Shown piece after piece: positions 26,384-35,225 of a stretch of 44,562 nucleotides of DNA; within the stretch, counting starts at the first letter, position 1; the number at the start of each line of letters is the position of its first letter. Source of the DNA: an uncultured Pelagibacteraceae bacterium (GTDB lineage: Bacteria > Pseudomonadota > Alphaproteobacteria > Pelagibacterales > Pelagibacteraceae). Location of the stretch: positions 1 through 44,562 of the forward strand of contig CACDKW010000003.1 in the NCBI GenBank assembly GCA_902553465.1, written 5' to 3'. Position numbers and translations under genes: made by a program. The notes under the pieces were generated by a model. That model had not been told where the DNA came from. It was given only the letters and a program-made list of their open reading frames with translations, and made no database searches.

Positions 26384-26464
26384 AAAGGGAATATTAATTA
26401 CTTTTGGTTAAATTAAATAACAATGCTATTTTAGAAAATCAGGTATGCAATTTCTAATTTTATT

Positions 26465-27379
26465 TTAATCTATTGGGTAATTCCAAGCATCACCCCCAAT
26501 AACTTTTGATATGGCAGAGAAATCTTTTGTATCATTACCTTCTTTGCAGAATTTATCATAAATTTCCAAAGCCATGTTTGCAAGTGGAGTAGAAGCATTT
26601 ACTTGTTTTGAACATTCATTTGCTAACTTTAAATCTTTATTCATCATACCCGCTGAAAATCCAGGTCGATATTTATTACTCGAAGGCGTTCCATCAATTA
26701 ATCCTGGCAAAGGTGGATAAACTGAAATTGGCCAACTATTACCAGAAGCGTTTTTCATTATCTCATGAACTTTTTTAATATCTATATTTAACCTTTTAGC
26801 TAACATTAAAGATTCAGATGCTGCAATCATTGTTATTCCTAAAGACATATTGTTGCAAATTTTTGCACCATTACCACTTCCAAGATCACCAGCATGGAAT
26901 ATATTTTTCCCCATAATTTTTAACAATGGTAAAGCAAGATCAAAAGCTTCTTTAGTTCCACCTACCATAATATTTAAAGTTGCTTTTTCAGCACCCATGA
27001 TGCCTCCGCTAACTGGAGCATCAATCATCTTAATACCATTTTCATTAGCTTTTTTTCCTATCTCAATTGATGTTTGAATATCAATTGTAGAACAATCAAT
27101 AAGAAGACAATTTTTAGAAACTTTATTAATTATACCTTTCTCTCCTAAGTAAACATCCTTTGAATTTTTTCCTTCAGGTAACATTGTAATTACAGTTGTT
27201 ACTTCATTAGTAATTAAATCATTTAAATTTTCTACAACATCTAATTTTTTTTCTTTTGCTTTTTCAATCATATTTTTTGAAACATCAAAAACTTTTACTT
27301 TTTTCCCCGCTTTAACTAAATTATTTGCCATTGGGTTTCCCATATTACCAACCCCAATGAACGCTATTAGTTCAGACAT
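26465..27379 (-). CDS. 3-hydroxyisobutyrate dehydrogenase family protein
   Basis: FIGVGNMGNPMANNLVKAG, DAPVSGGIMGAEKATLNIMVGG, GSGNGAKICNNM. Confidence 0.9.
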   Translation of the reverse strand: MSELIAFIGVGNMGNPMANNLVKAGKKVKVFDVSKNMIEKAKEKKLDVVENLNDLITNEVTTVITMLPEGKNSKDVYLGEKGIINKVSKNCLLIDCSTIDIQTSIEIGKKANENGIKMIDAPVSGGIMGAEKATLNIMVGGTKEAFDLALPLLKIMGKNIFHAGDLGSGNGAKICNNMSLGITMIAASESLMLAKRLNIDIKKVHEIMKNASGNSWPISVYPPLPGLIDGTPSSNKYRPGFSAGMMNKDLKLANECSKQVNASTPLANMALEIYDKFCKEGNDTKDFSAISKVIGGDAWNYPID

Positions 27380-27400
27380 ATTTTTCTCCTTCTATTAAAT

Positions 27401-27736
27401 TTAATTTACTTTACCAAGTAAATTTACAATTAAGACTCCTGCTATAATTAAAATAATTCCAATTAAACCATATGCGTTGGGCATTTGATTATATTTAACA
27501 ATCCCAAAAATTAGTATTGATGCAACTGTAACTGCACTGTAAGTGGCATATGCAAAACCAACTGGGATTGCAGACATTCCTTTTGCAAGCGAAAACATAG
27601 TTACACACATTAAAAGTATGCAAGCAACAGATGGTGTAAGTTTAGTAAATCCATCAGAAATTTTTGCAAAACTGTTTGCAGTTATTCCACAAGATATTGC
27701 GATAAATAAAAAAATATATCCTGTGAATGGTTTCAT
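27401..27736 (-). CDS. SMR (EmrE-like) small multidrug transporter, copy 1
   Basis: 111 aa, four TM helices; SAIPVGFAYATYSAVTVASILIFG is the SMR signature. Confidence 0.82.
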   Translation of the reverse strand: MKPFTGYIFLFIAISCGITANSFAKISDGFTKLTPSVACILLMCVTMFSLAKGMSAIPVGFAYATYSAVTVASILIFGIVKYNQMPNAYGLIGIILIIAGVLIVNLLGKVN

Positions 27737-28072
27737 TTAATTGGCTTTTCCTAATAAGTTAACTATTAAAACTCCAGCTATAATTAAGGCAAGACCTATC
27801 ATAGTATAAAGATCAGGAATTTGTTTGAATTTATACATTCCTACAATTGTTGTTGCTATAATACAAAGTCCCGCGAATGAAGCATAAGTTATTCCAACAG
27901 GAATTGTTTTCATAACAAGTGACAATGTATACATACAACCAACAATAGTTACTGCAGTAATAACACTAGGCAACAATAGTGTGAAACCTTGTGCACCCTT
28001 AGCAAAACCATTTGATGCAGTCCCCAAAACAACCGCAACAATTAAAATTATATAAGCAGATATATTAGTCAC
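27737..28072 (-). CDS. SMR (EmrE-like) small multidrug transporter, copy 2
   Basis: 111 aa, four TM helices; KTIPVGITYASFAGLCIIATTIVG; both copies end GVLIVNLLGK(V/A)N. Confidence 0.82.
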   Translation of the reverse strand: MTNISAYIILIVAVVLGTASNGFAKGAQGFTLLLPSVITAVTIVGCMYTLSLVMKTIPVGITYASFAGLCIIATTIVGMYKFKQIPDLYTMIGLALIIAGVLIVNLLGKAN

Positions 28073-28087
28073 AACTAAAGATTATTA

Positions 28088-28309
28088 TTAATTGGTAATT
28101 TTATCTACAAATTTTTTTGTTGGTGGACCCACAACTAGAGATGTAATTATTGCTATTGGTAAACTTACTGACCATGCTTTAAAAAATCTTTGAGCATATT
28201 CACTATCCATTCCAGTATTAATATATGTAATAATTAAGGTCATAAACAAGCTCATTCCAAAACCCATAATTAAAATGAAAATAAAATTAGAATATTTTTT
28301 TTTGAACAT
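28088..28309 (-). CDS. DUF2798-like small membrane protein
   Basis: Two-TM protein, FFKAWSVSLPIAIITSLVVGPPTKKFVDKI. Confidence 0.65.
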   Translation of the reverse strand: MFKKKYSNFIFILIMGFGMSLFMTLIITYINTGMDSEYAQRFFKAWSVSLPIAIITSLVVGPPTKKFVDKITN

Positions 28310-28321
28310 TTTTTTACCAGT

Positions 28322-28555
28322 TTATAGATGAAATATTAAAAAATAAAAATAAATTATCCACGAAATAAAACATGCTAATGTAACAAATAAAATAGTTATT
28401 CCTGTTATTGTATCATTATTGTATTTTTTATTTACTTTTTTTCTCCAACTTTCTGGATACAATGGAAGTGTGAATGCATAAATGATTAAAAATAAATTAA
28501 ATGCAGTAACAAATATACAAAAAAAAAATAACTGATCCATTATTTTTTGGACCAA
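28322..28555 (-). CDS. Small hypothetical membrane protein
   Basis: 77 aa, two hydrophobic segments, lies in a tight minus-strand gene run and overlaps the next gene. Confidence 0.5.
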   Translation of the reverse strand: MVQKIMDQLFFFCIFVTAFNLFLIIYAFTLPLYPESWRKKVNKKYNNDTITGITILFVTLACFISWIIYFYFLIFHL

Positions 28556-29130
28556 TTTATAGCATCTTCCATTCTATCGTCTCCCCAAAAAATCTCATTA
28601 TTAACTATAAATGATGGACTGCCAAAAACTTTATTGTTACGTGCGCTATCTGTATTTGACAAAAATTCTTTTTCTATTCCTTCGGAATTTGCATTTAAAA
28701 TGACTTTATCTTTATCTAGTTTTAGTTCGGAACATATTTCAGAAATATTAGGCTCTACTGCAGGCTCTTTATTTTCTTGAAACCATCTTTTGTAAGTGAG
28801 CCTTACATAATCAACTCCCCAACCTTCTTTTAAACCAAGTATTGCAAGTTTATTCGCTAGGTCAAATTGAGTTAATGGATACGGTACAGGAGTTTTTGCA
28901 GAAAAACCATAACCTTCTGCTCTTCTTTCAATATCTCTCCACATGTAATCAACTTTACTTTTTTTATCATCTGGAAAAGGATGGTTATTCATTTCATTCA
29001 TTATTATTCTTACACTGAATGGTTTCCAATTAAATTTTACACCATGTTTTTTTTCAACATCTAAAATTCTTGTTACAGAAAGATATGTGTATGTACTTCC
29101 AATGGAAAAATAAAAATCAATATTACTCAT
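28540..29130 (-). CDS. 2-hydroxychromene-2-carboxylate isomerase/DsbA-like (GST-kappa fold)
   Basis: DFYFSIGSTYTYLSVTRI, NWKPFSVR, VFGSPSFIVNNEIFWGDDRMEDAI. Confidence 0.83.
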   Translation of the reverse strand: MSNIDFYFSIGSTYTYLSVTRILDVEKKHGVKFNWKPFSVRIIMNEMNNHPFPDDKKSKVDYMWRDIERRAEGYGFSAKTPVPYPLTQFDLANKLAILGLKEGWGVDYVRLTYKRWFQENKEPAVEPNISEICSELKLDKDKVILNANSEGIEKEFLSNTDSARNNKVFGSPSFIVNNEIFWGDDRMEDAINWSKK

Positions 29131-29520
29131 TTAACCTAAAACGCATCTGGCTGTAATTTTATTACCGTCATGGTCACGGACATAACCATAATAATTTCCA
29201 TCTGATCTTAATCCTGGAGCTCCTTCATCAACAACCCCATTTTCTAGTGCTGTTTTATGAAATTTATCTACCGCCTCTTTCGATTCAGCTGCCAAAGCAA
29301 CCATTGTACCGTTTCCTGCGTTAGCATTTTCTTTATTGTGAGGTTTTGTAATATAAAACTTTGCTCCATCATCTTCACTATAGCCATATCCAATATATCT
29401 TTCTGTTACGGTAACTCTTTTCATTTTAAGATGAGCTAATATAGCATCGTAAAACTTACTTGATTTTTCAAGATCATTAGTCCCAACCATTACAAAACCA
29501 ATTGCTTTATTCATTAACAA
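29131..29520 (-). CDS. VOC family (glyoxalase-like) protein
   Basis: IGFVMVGTNDLEKSSKFYDAIL, GYYVRDHDGNKITARC-like C-terminus (YYGYVRDHDGNKITARC). Confidence 0.85.
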   Translation of the reverse strand: MLMNKAIGFVMVGTNDLEKSSKFYDAILAHLKMKRVTVTERYIGYGYSEDDGAKFYITKPHNKENANAGNGTMVALAAESKEAVDKFHKTALENGVVDEGAPGLRSDGNYYGYVRDHDGNKITARCVLG

Positions 29521-29523
29521 TCT

Positions 29524-29844
29524 TTATTTAGGCATTGGAGTTGCACCAGTTTCCAAAGCAATTATCTTACCATCTTTGTACTTATAAACTGCCATTACAG
29601 CCTCAACATTTCCATCATCAAATGTTACAAATGCATGGTGTATGCCGACTTCATTATTTTCATAAACAATTCTTGTTTTATCTTGTTTAATGTCACCACT
29701 CATCGCCCATTTGATTACATCAGCTTTGCTTAAAGAATTACCTGATTTGTGCATTGTAAATTTAAAATCATCATGCAAAAGCTCATTCATAGCTGCTTCA
29801 TCTTTATTTGTCATTGCAGCACTGTATTTTTCTAAAATAGACAT
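29524..29844 (-). CDS. NTF2/SnoaL-like protein
   Basis: LEKYSAAMTNKDEAAMNELLHDDFKFTMHKSG, MAVYKYKDGKIIALETG. Confidence 0.75.
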   Translation of the reverse strand: MSILEKYSAAMTNKDEAAMNELLHDDFKFTMHKSGNSLSKADVIKWAMSGDIKQDKTRIVYENNEVGIHHAFVTFDDGNVEAVMAVYKYKDGKIIALETGATPMPK

Positions 29845-29845
29845 A

Positions 29846-30136
29846 TTATTTTGCTCCTTTAATTATTATTACATTTCCGACAGAGTTATCTAGCCGTATC
29901 TGTCTTACCGGTTTGTATTCTTCAGAATTATAAAACTCTAAAGCTTTTTCGTAAGAAGGAAATTTAACAACAACTGTTCTAGGTAGTTTCCATTCTCCTT
30001 CAACACATTGGTAATCTCCACCTCTTACTAAGTATTCTCCCCCATACTTTGCAACTATTCCTGAAGCTTGTGCTTTATAGTTTTCATATTCTTCTGGATT
30101 AGTTACTTCTATTTGAAATATTGCGTATCCTATCAT
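29846..30136 (-). CDS. DUF1330 family protein
   Basis: YAIFQIEVTNPEEYENYKAQASGIVAKYGGEYLVRGG, VVVKFPSYEKALEFYNSEEYKPVRQIR. Confidence 0.88.
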   Translation of the reverse strand: MIGYAIFQIEVTNPEEYENYKAQASGIVAKYGGEYLVRGGDYQCVEGEWKLPRTVVVKFPSYEKALEFYNSEEYKPVRQIRLDNSVGNVIIIKGAK

Positions 30137-30148
30137 TTTTATTAATCC

Positions 30149-30445
30149 TTATAGATTAACTTTACTCAATTCATACATTTCAACAACTTCGATACATTCA
30201 TCAAAAATAGGTTTTGCAATCGGGTTATTACCTGAAGCAAACTTCTTCATTTCTTCTTCATTATGAACTGAGACTTTAAACATAACATAACTTTTATCTG
30301 GCCCTATTCCAGGAACTGTTTTTTCAACATGAGCAACAGTTTTTCTTACTGCCATTCCCTCATCTGATTGCATAAATCCCATGAATTTTTCAAATTTTCC
30401 TTCACCAGATTTAATTCTTGCTATTGCAAGCATTTCTTTTTCCAT
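30149..30445 (-). CDS. Small hypothetical protein, possibly ferredoxin-like alpha/beta barrel (ABM/Dabb-like)
   Basis: 98 aa, good SD (AGGAGG on the minus strand); size and pattern similar to its dimeric-barrel neighbours. Confidence 0.5.
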   Translation of the reverse strand: MEKEMLAIARIKSGEGKFEKFMGFMQSDEGMAVRKTVAHVEKTVPGIGPDKSYVMFKVSVHNEEEMKKFASGNNPIAKPIFDECIEVVEMYELSKVNL

Positions 30446-30551
30446 ATTTTCCTCCTAATTTTTTTAGTTTATTTTGTATAGAATATTATTGTAACAACTT
30501 TATTACAAAGCTGCTATGCGAAATTTTGTGAACACTCTGAAGTTGCAAATA

Positions 30552-31244
30552 TTATATTTGATTTAGAGTCAAACCTTTTACATTAGCTGGAACAGCAACA
30601 TCCATCATTTTAGGGTTTGCTAATTTTAAATTATTCATAATTTCAGCATACTGTTCTTTTGAACTAACTTGCAGGCGTGGATTATTGTTTTTTTCGTTTT
30701 CAATAGTTGAATATTTTTTTCCATTGTAATCATGAGCTGGATATACCAATGTTTCTTTTGGTAATTTTAACAATTTATTAAACAATGAATCATAAGCATC
30801 TTCTGAACTACCATTTTGAAAATCTGTTCTTCCTGTTCCGTTTATTAAAAGAGTATCACCGGTAAAAACCCTATCATTCATTAAATAGCTATAAGAACAA
30901 TCCGTATGTCCGGGTGTATATATTGCCTTAAGTTCTATTTTTTCTACATTTATTTTTTCACTATCCTTTATTCTTAAGTCAATTACTTCAGACTTAGACT
31001 TTTCCCCCATAATTCTTGCGCAGTTAGTTCTTTTATTTAATTCATTTAAACCTGTTATATGATCAGCGTGGATATGAGTGTCTATTACTTTAACCAATTT
31101 TAATTCTAAATTTTTTAATACCTTTATATATTCATCGGTATGTTCAATTACTGGATCTATAATTAAAGCCTCTCGACCTTTGCCACTTGATATAATGTAA
31201 GTGTAGGTTGAAGATTTCGTATCGAATAATTGCTCAAATATCAT
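30552..31244 (-). CDS. MBL-fold hydrolase, ETHE1/persulfide dioxygenase-like
   Basis: IIDPVIEHTDEYIK, VIDTHIHADHITGL, YTPGHTDCSYSYL, VFTGDTLLINGTGRTDFQNGSS, YPAHDYNG. Confidence 0.87.
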   Translation of the reverse strand: MIFEQLFDTKSSTYTYIISSGKGREALIIDPVIEHTDEYIKVLKNLELKLVKVIDTHIHADHITGLNELNKRTNCARIMGEKSKSEVIDLRIKDSEKINVEKIELKAIYTPGHTDCSYSYLMNDRVFTGDTLLINGTGRTDFQNGSSEDAYDSLFNKLLKLPKETLVYPAHDYNGKKYSTIENEKNNNPRLQVSSKEQYAEIMNNLKLANPKMMDVAVPANVKGLTLNQI

Positions 31245-31269
31245 TGATAATATTAAACACTATAAAAAA

Positions 31270-31298
31270 TTGCATAGCAAATCAATCTTGATTATAAT
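31270..31298 (+). promoter_or_regulatory. Sigma70-type promoter for peroxiredoxin, with an inverted repeat in the spacer
   Basis: TTGCAT (31270-31275), 17-bp spacer, TATAAT (31293-31298); inverted repeat AATCAA-TC-TTGATT at 31280-31293. Confidence 0.55.
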
Positions 31299-31328
31299 TA
31301 TTCTAAAATAAATTCGAAGGAGAATTAA

Positions 31329-31991
31329 ATGACATTAAAAATTAATAGTTTAGCTCCAGACTTTACAGCTGAAACTTCTGAAGGAAAATTATCATTTCAT
31401 GAGTGGCTAGGGGATAGTTGGGGTGTTTTATTTTCGCATCCAAAAGATTTTACACCAGTTTGTACTACTGAACTTGGTGCTTTAGCCAAAATGAAACCAG
31501 AGTTTGAAAAAAGAAATGTTAAAGTTATGGGTTTAAGTGTAGATCCAGTATCAGACCATGTTAAATGGTTAGATGACATTAAGGATGTTTGTGGATTAAA
31601 ACCAAATTATCCTATTGTAGCAGATGAAAAATTAGAAGTTGCAAAACTTTACAACATGCTCGAAGGAGATGCTGGAACAACATCTATGGGACGTACCGCT
31701 GTTGATAACGAAACAGTAAGAACTGTTTATGTTATTAGACCAGATAAAAGAATTGGATTATTTTTAACTTATCCAATGACAACTGGACGTAACTTTAATG
31801 AAATACTAAGAACAATTGACTCTATGCAGCGAACTGCTAAGCATAAAATTGCTACACCAGCTGATTGGAAACCAGGTGAAAAAGTTATTATTGTTCCAAA
31901 AGTAACTAACGAAGAAGCAAAAAAAATATATCCAGATGGTTGGGAAACTATAAAACCTTATTTGCGTAAGGTTCCAGACCCAGTAAAATAG
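31329..31991 (+). CDS. 1-Cys (Prx6-type) peroxiredoxin
   Basis: LFSHPKDFTPVCTTELGALAK; typical C-terminal domain PADWKPGEKVIIVPKVTNEEAKKIYPDGW. Confidence 0.93.
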   Translation: MTLKINSLAPDFTAETSEGKLSFHEWLGDSWGVLFSHPKDFTPVCTTELGALAKMKPEFEKRNVKVMGLSVDPVSDHVKWLDDIKDVCGLKPNYPIVADEKLEVAKLYNMLEGDAGTTSMGRTAVDNETVRTVYVIRPDKRIGLFLTYPMTTGRNFNEILRTIDSMQRTAKHKIATPADWKPGEKVIIVPKVTNEEAKKIYPDGWETIKPYLRKVPDPVK

Positions 31992-31993
31992 AT

Positions 31994-32647
31994 TTGGATC
32001 GAAAAAAATTAGACCAACAATCTCAGCATTGGGAAGTTAATTTCTCAAATAAGCCTGAGATGTTTGGTTTAAATCCAAGCTTATCAGCAAAGAAAGCTTT
32101 AAAACTATTTCAAGAAAAAAAAATTCAAAATATAATTGAGATTGGAGCAGGATTAGGAAGAGATACTATATTCTTTGCAAAAAATTCAATTCATATTATT
32201 GCTTTAGATTATAGTTCGTCAGGAATAAAAGTGATTAATCAAAAAACTAAAAAAGACAATTTATCTAATTACGTATCAACAAAACAGTTTGATGTAAGAC
32301 AAAAACTACCATTTAATGATAATTCAATAGAGGCTTGCTACTCTCATATGCTTTATTGTATGGCTTTAACTTCGATCGAACTTAAAAAATTAAATAATGA
32401 AATTCAAAGAATTCTAAAACCAGGAGGTATTAATATTTATACTGTACGTCATACAAATGATGGAGATTTTCAAAATGGAATTCATATAGGTGAAAATCTT
32501 TATGAAAATGATGGTTTTATTGTTCATTATTTTTCAGAAGAAAAAGTTCATTCTTTATTAAATGGATTTAATAATATTTCTTTAGAAAAATTTGAAGAAG
32601 GAAGTTTTCCACGAAAATTATTCTATGTTGTTAATGAAAAAAAATAA
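31994..32647 (+). CDS. Class I SAM-dependent methyltransferase (TTG start)
   Basis: IIEIGAGLGRDTIFFAKNSIHIIALDYS, FDVRQKLPFNDNSIEACYSHML, RILKPGGINIYTVR. Confidence 0.85.
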   Translation: MDRKKLDQQSQHWEVNFSNKPEMFGLNPSLSAKKALKLFQEKKIQNIIEIGAGLGRDTIFFAKNSIHIIALDYSSSGIKVINQKTKKDNLSNYVSTKQFDVRQKLPFNDNSIEACYSHMLYCMALTSIELKKLNNEIQRILKPGGINIYTVRHTNDGDFQNGIHIGENLYENDGFIVHYFSEEKVHSLLNGFNNISLEKFEEGSFPRKLFYVVNEKK

Positions 32648-32648
32648 T

Positions 32649-34013
32649 TTATTTTTTTGATTGATCTAAAAAAACTTTTGAAGAGTCATCCATCGCTGTT
32701 GCCCATGGCGTATGATGAACTGGGGCAATAGACCCTGTAACAGGCGAAGAAAAAGATTTATTTCTATAAGTCATAATATCTTCTACTTTATGGTGTTCCC
32801 ATTCTTTAAAATGTTTTCTAATTAACTCAAAATCGATTTTTGGATAATCTGATAACCCATGCAATTCTTTAGTATATTCTGTTTGAAAATCTATCATTTG
32901 ATCTGGGTTTTCCAATTTTTCTTCCATTGCAACCCACTTGTTTATATCTTTTTCTATTTCTGAACCATTTGGAATTTTAATTTTTCCCATTATTACATCT
33001 CTTGCATACCAAGCCTGACAGTCAAACATATTAAAAGTATGAAATTGATCTTGCATGCCCAAGTAAAGTAATTTGTGATTATCTTGCCACACAACACCTT
33101 TATATAGTTTTGGAGGATATAATCTGTTTCTAGTTTTAAGTTTAAGGTCTTCAGTTAAAAAAGGAAAGTGGTGAAGGTAACCAGAACAAAGAATTACAGC
33201 ATCAGCTTCTTGTTTGTGGCCATCTTTAAAGATTGCTTTATTTCCTTCTAATCTATCTAAATAATGTACCTCTTTTACTCCATTAGGCCATTTAAATCCC
33301 ATTGGGTTATTTCTGTAACCTATAGTTACACTTTTAGCTCCATACTTGTGACATTGAAGAGCAACATCTTCAGCTGAATAACTACTTCCTAAAACAATAA
33401 CATTTTTTCCTCTAAATTCTTCTGCATCTCTAAAATCATGTGAATGCATTATTCTGCCTGGAAAAGATTTCATTCCAGGATATTCTGGAATAAAGGGAAC
33501 AGAAAAATGTCCCGTGGACACAACCACATAATCAAAAACATCTTTTGAAAATTTATCATTTTTTTTATCATGATGAGTTATATTAAAATTTTTTCCATTG
33601 AAAACTACACTAGTAACACTAGTATTAAATTTCACCTTTTTTTTTAAATTACCTTTTTTCGCTCTTCCAGTTATATAGTCATATAAAACTTCTCTCGGTG
33701 GAAAAGATGGAATTGGTTTCCCAAAATGTTCATCAAATGAATAGTCGGCAAATTCTAAACACTCTTTAGGACCATTTGACCAAAGATATCTATACATACT
33801 ATTGGGAACAGGGTCACCATATTGATCAGATCCAGTCCTCCAACTGTAATTCCATAATCCACCCCAATCTTCCTGTTTTTCAAAGCAAATTATCTCTGGT
33901 ATTTTTTCACCTTTCTTTTCAGCTTGTTCGAAAGCTCTTAACATCGAAAGACCACAAGGCCCTGTACCAATAATAGCTACTTTTGTCATTGAATTCTTCT
34001 CATCTAAAAACAA
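32649..34013 (-). CDS. tmm: Flavin-containing monooxygenase, probable trimethylamine monooxygenase; start may be the internal ATG of MTKVAIIG
   Basis: VAIIGTGPCGLSMLRAFEQAEKKGEKIPEIICFEKQEDWGGLWNYSWRTG; FMO motif FPGRIMHSHDF; VIVLGSSYSAEDVALQ. Confidence 0.85.
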   Translation of the reverse strand: MFLDEKNSMTKVAIIGTGPCGLSMLRAFEQAEKKGEKIPEIICFEKQEDWGGLWNYSWRTGSDQYGDPVPNSMYRYLWSNGPKECLEFADYSFDEHFGKPIPSFPPREVLYDYITGRAKKGNLKKKVKFNTSVTSVVFNGKNFNITHHDKKNDKFSKDVFDYVVVSTGHFSVPFIPEYPGMKSFPGRIMHSHDFRDAEEFRGKNVIVLGSSYSAEDVALQCHKYGAKSVTIGYRNNPMGFKWPNGVKEVHYLDRLEGNKAIFKDGHKQEADAVILCSGYLHHFPFLTEDLKLKTRNRLYPPKLYKGVVWQDNHKLLYLGMQDQFHTFNMFDCQAWYARDVIMGKIKIPNGSEIEKDINKWVAMEEKLENPDQMIDFQTEYTKELHGLSDYPKIDFELIRKHFKEWEHHKVEDIMTYRNKSFSSPVTGSIAPVHHTPWATAMDDSSKVFLDQSKK

Positions 34014-34067
34014 ATTTATAAATGTATTTTACTAACAAAAAAGTAAAAATTGCAATAATATTTTATT

Positions 34068-35225
34068 ATGAAAACTAATTGGAATTACCCCACTTCTGTA
34101 TGGGTAGGTCAAAATAGAATAAAAGATTTATCTGAGGCTTGCAAAAATTTAGATATATTAAATCCATTATTTGTAACTGATAAAGACCTTATAAATCTTG
34201 ATATGACAAAAAATATTATTTTAGATATTAAAAAAAAATTTAGTACTTTTGCTATATTTTCAAATTTTTCAGGAAATCCTATTGGAGAAAATGTAGAAGA
34301 AGGAGTTTCTGAATTTAAAAAAAATAAATGCGATGGAGTGATAGCTTTTGGAGGAGGTAGTGGGTTAGATGTAGGTAAAGCTATTGCATTTATGTCAGGA
34401 CAGTCTAGACCTATATGGGATTTTGAAGACATAGGAGATTACTGGAAAAGAGCAAACGAAAAAAATATTGCCCCAATTATCGCTGTTCCAACTACAGCTG
34501 GAACCGGATCTGAAACTGGCCGCGCCTCAGCAATTATAAATAAAGAAACTGGAGTAAAAAAAATTATTTTTCATCCTAAATTTTTACCTTCAATTGTTAT
34601 TTTAGATCCAGTTTTAACATTTAATTTGTCTCCAAGGCTAACAGCGGCAACTGGTATGGATGCTCTAGCTCACAATTTAGAAGCATTTTGTGCACCTGGT
34701 TTTCATCCAATGGCAGACGGAATTGCTATTGAAGGTATAAAATTAATTAAAAAATCTTTACTAGCATGTGTAAAAAACGGAAAAGACTTAAATGCAAGAT
34801 CAGATCTTTTAGCAGCGGCAAGCATGGGATCAACTGCATTTCAGAAAGGATTAGGTGCTATTCATTCTTTAAGTCATCCTGTTAACTCACAATTTAATAT
34901 TCACCATGGTCTATCAAATGCAATTTTTATGCCATATGTTTTAACTTTTAATAGAAACTTAATTAAAGATAGAATTGTCTCTATTTGTGATTATCTTAAT
35001 TTGGATAAAAATTTTGATAGTTTTTTAAATTGGATTTTAAATTTAAGGAAAGAACTAAATATTCCACACAAGCTTTCCGATGTAATTGAAGTAAAAAATA
35101 TAAATATAGAAAAACTATCAAAAATGGCTTTTGAAGACCCTTCAACTGCAACAAATCCAAAGAAATTGACAATTGACGATATGAAAATATTATACGAACA
35201 TAGTATTTCTGGAAAATTATTTTAA
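34068..35225 (+). CDS. Iron-containing alcohol dehydrogenase
   Basis: VIAFGGGSGLDVGKAIAFM, TTAGTGSETGRASAI, GMDALAHNLEAFCAPGFHPMADG. Confidence 0.9.
   Translation: MKTNWNYPTSVWVGQNRIKDLSEACKNLDILNPLFVTDKDLINLDMTKNIILDIKKKFSTFAIFSNFSGNPIGENVEEGVSEFKKNKCDGVIAFGGGSGLDVGKAIAFMSGQSRPIWDFEDIGDYWKRANEKNIAPIIAVPTTAGTGSETGRASAIINKETGVKKIIFHPKFLPSIVILDPVLTFNLSPRLTAATGMDALAHNLEAFCAPGFHPMADGIAIEGIKLIKKSLLACVKNGKDLNARSDLLAAASMGSTAFQKGLGAIHSLSHPVNSQFNIHHGLSNAIFMPYVLTFNRNLIKDRIVSICDYLNLDKNFDSFLNWILNLRKELNIPHKLSDVIEVKNINIEKLSKMAFEDPSTATNPKKLTIDDMKILYEHSISGKLF

Noticed and set aside
31994-32647. Arsenite methyltransferase (ArsM) that would link to aioBA
   Set aside because: Protein is a generic class I SAM methyltransferase without the conserved Cys set of ArsM, and is 23 kb from aioBA.
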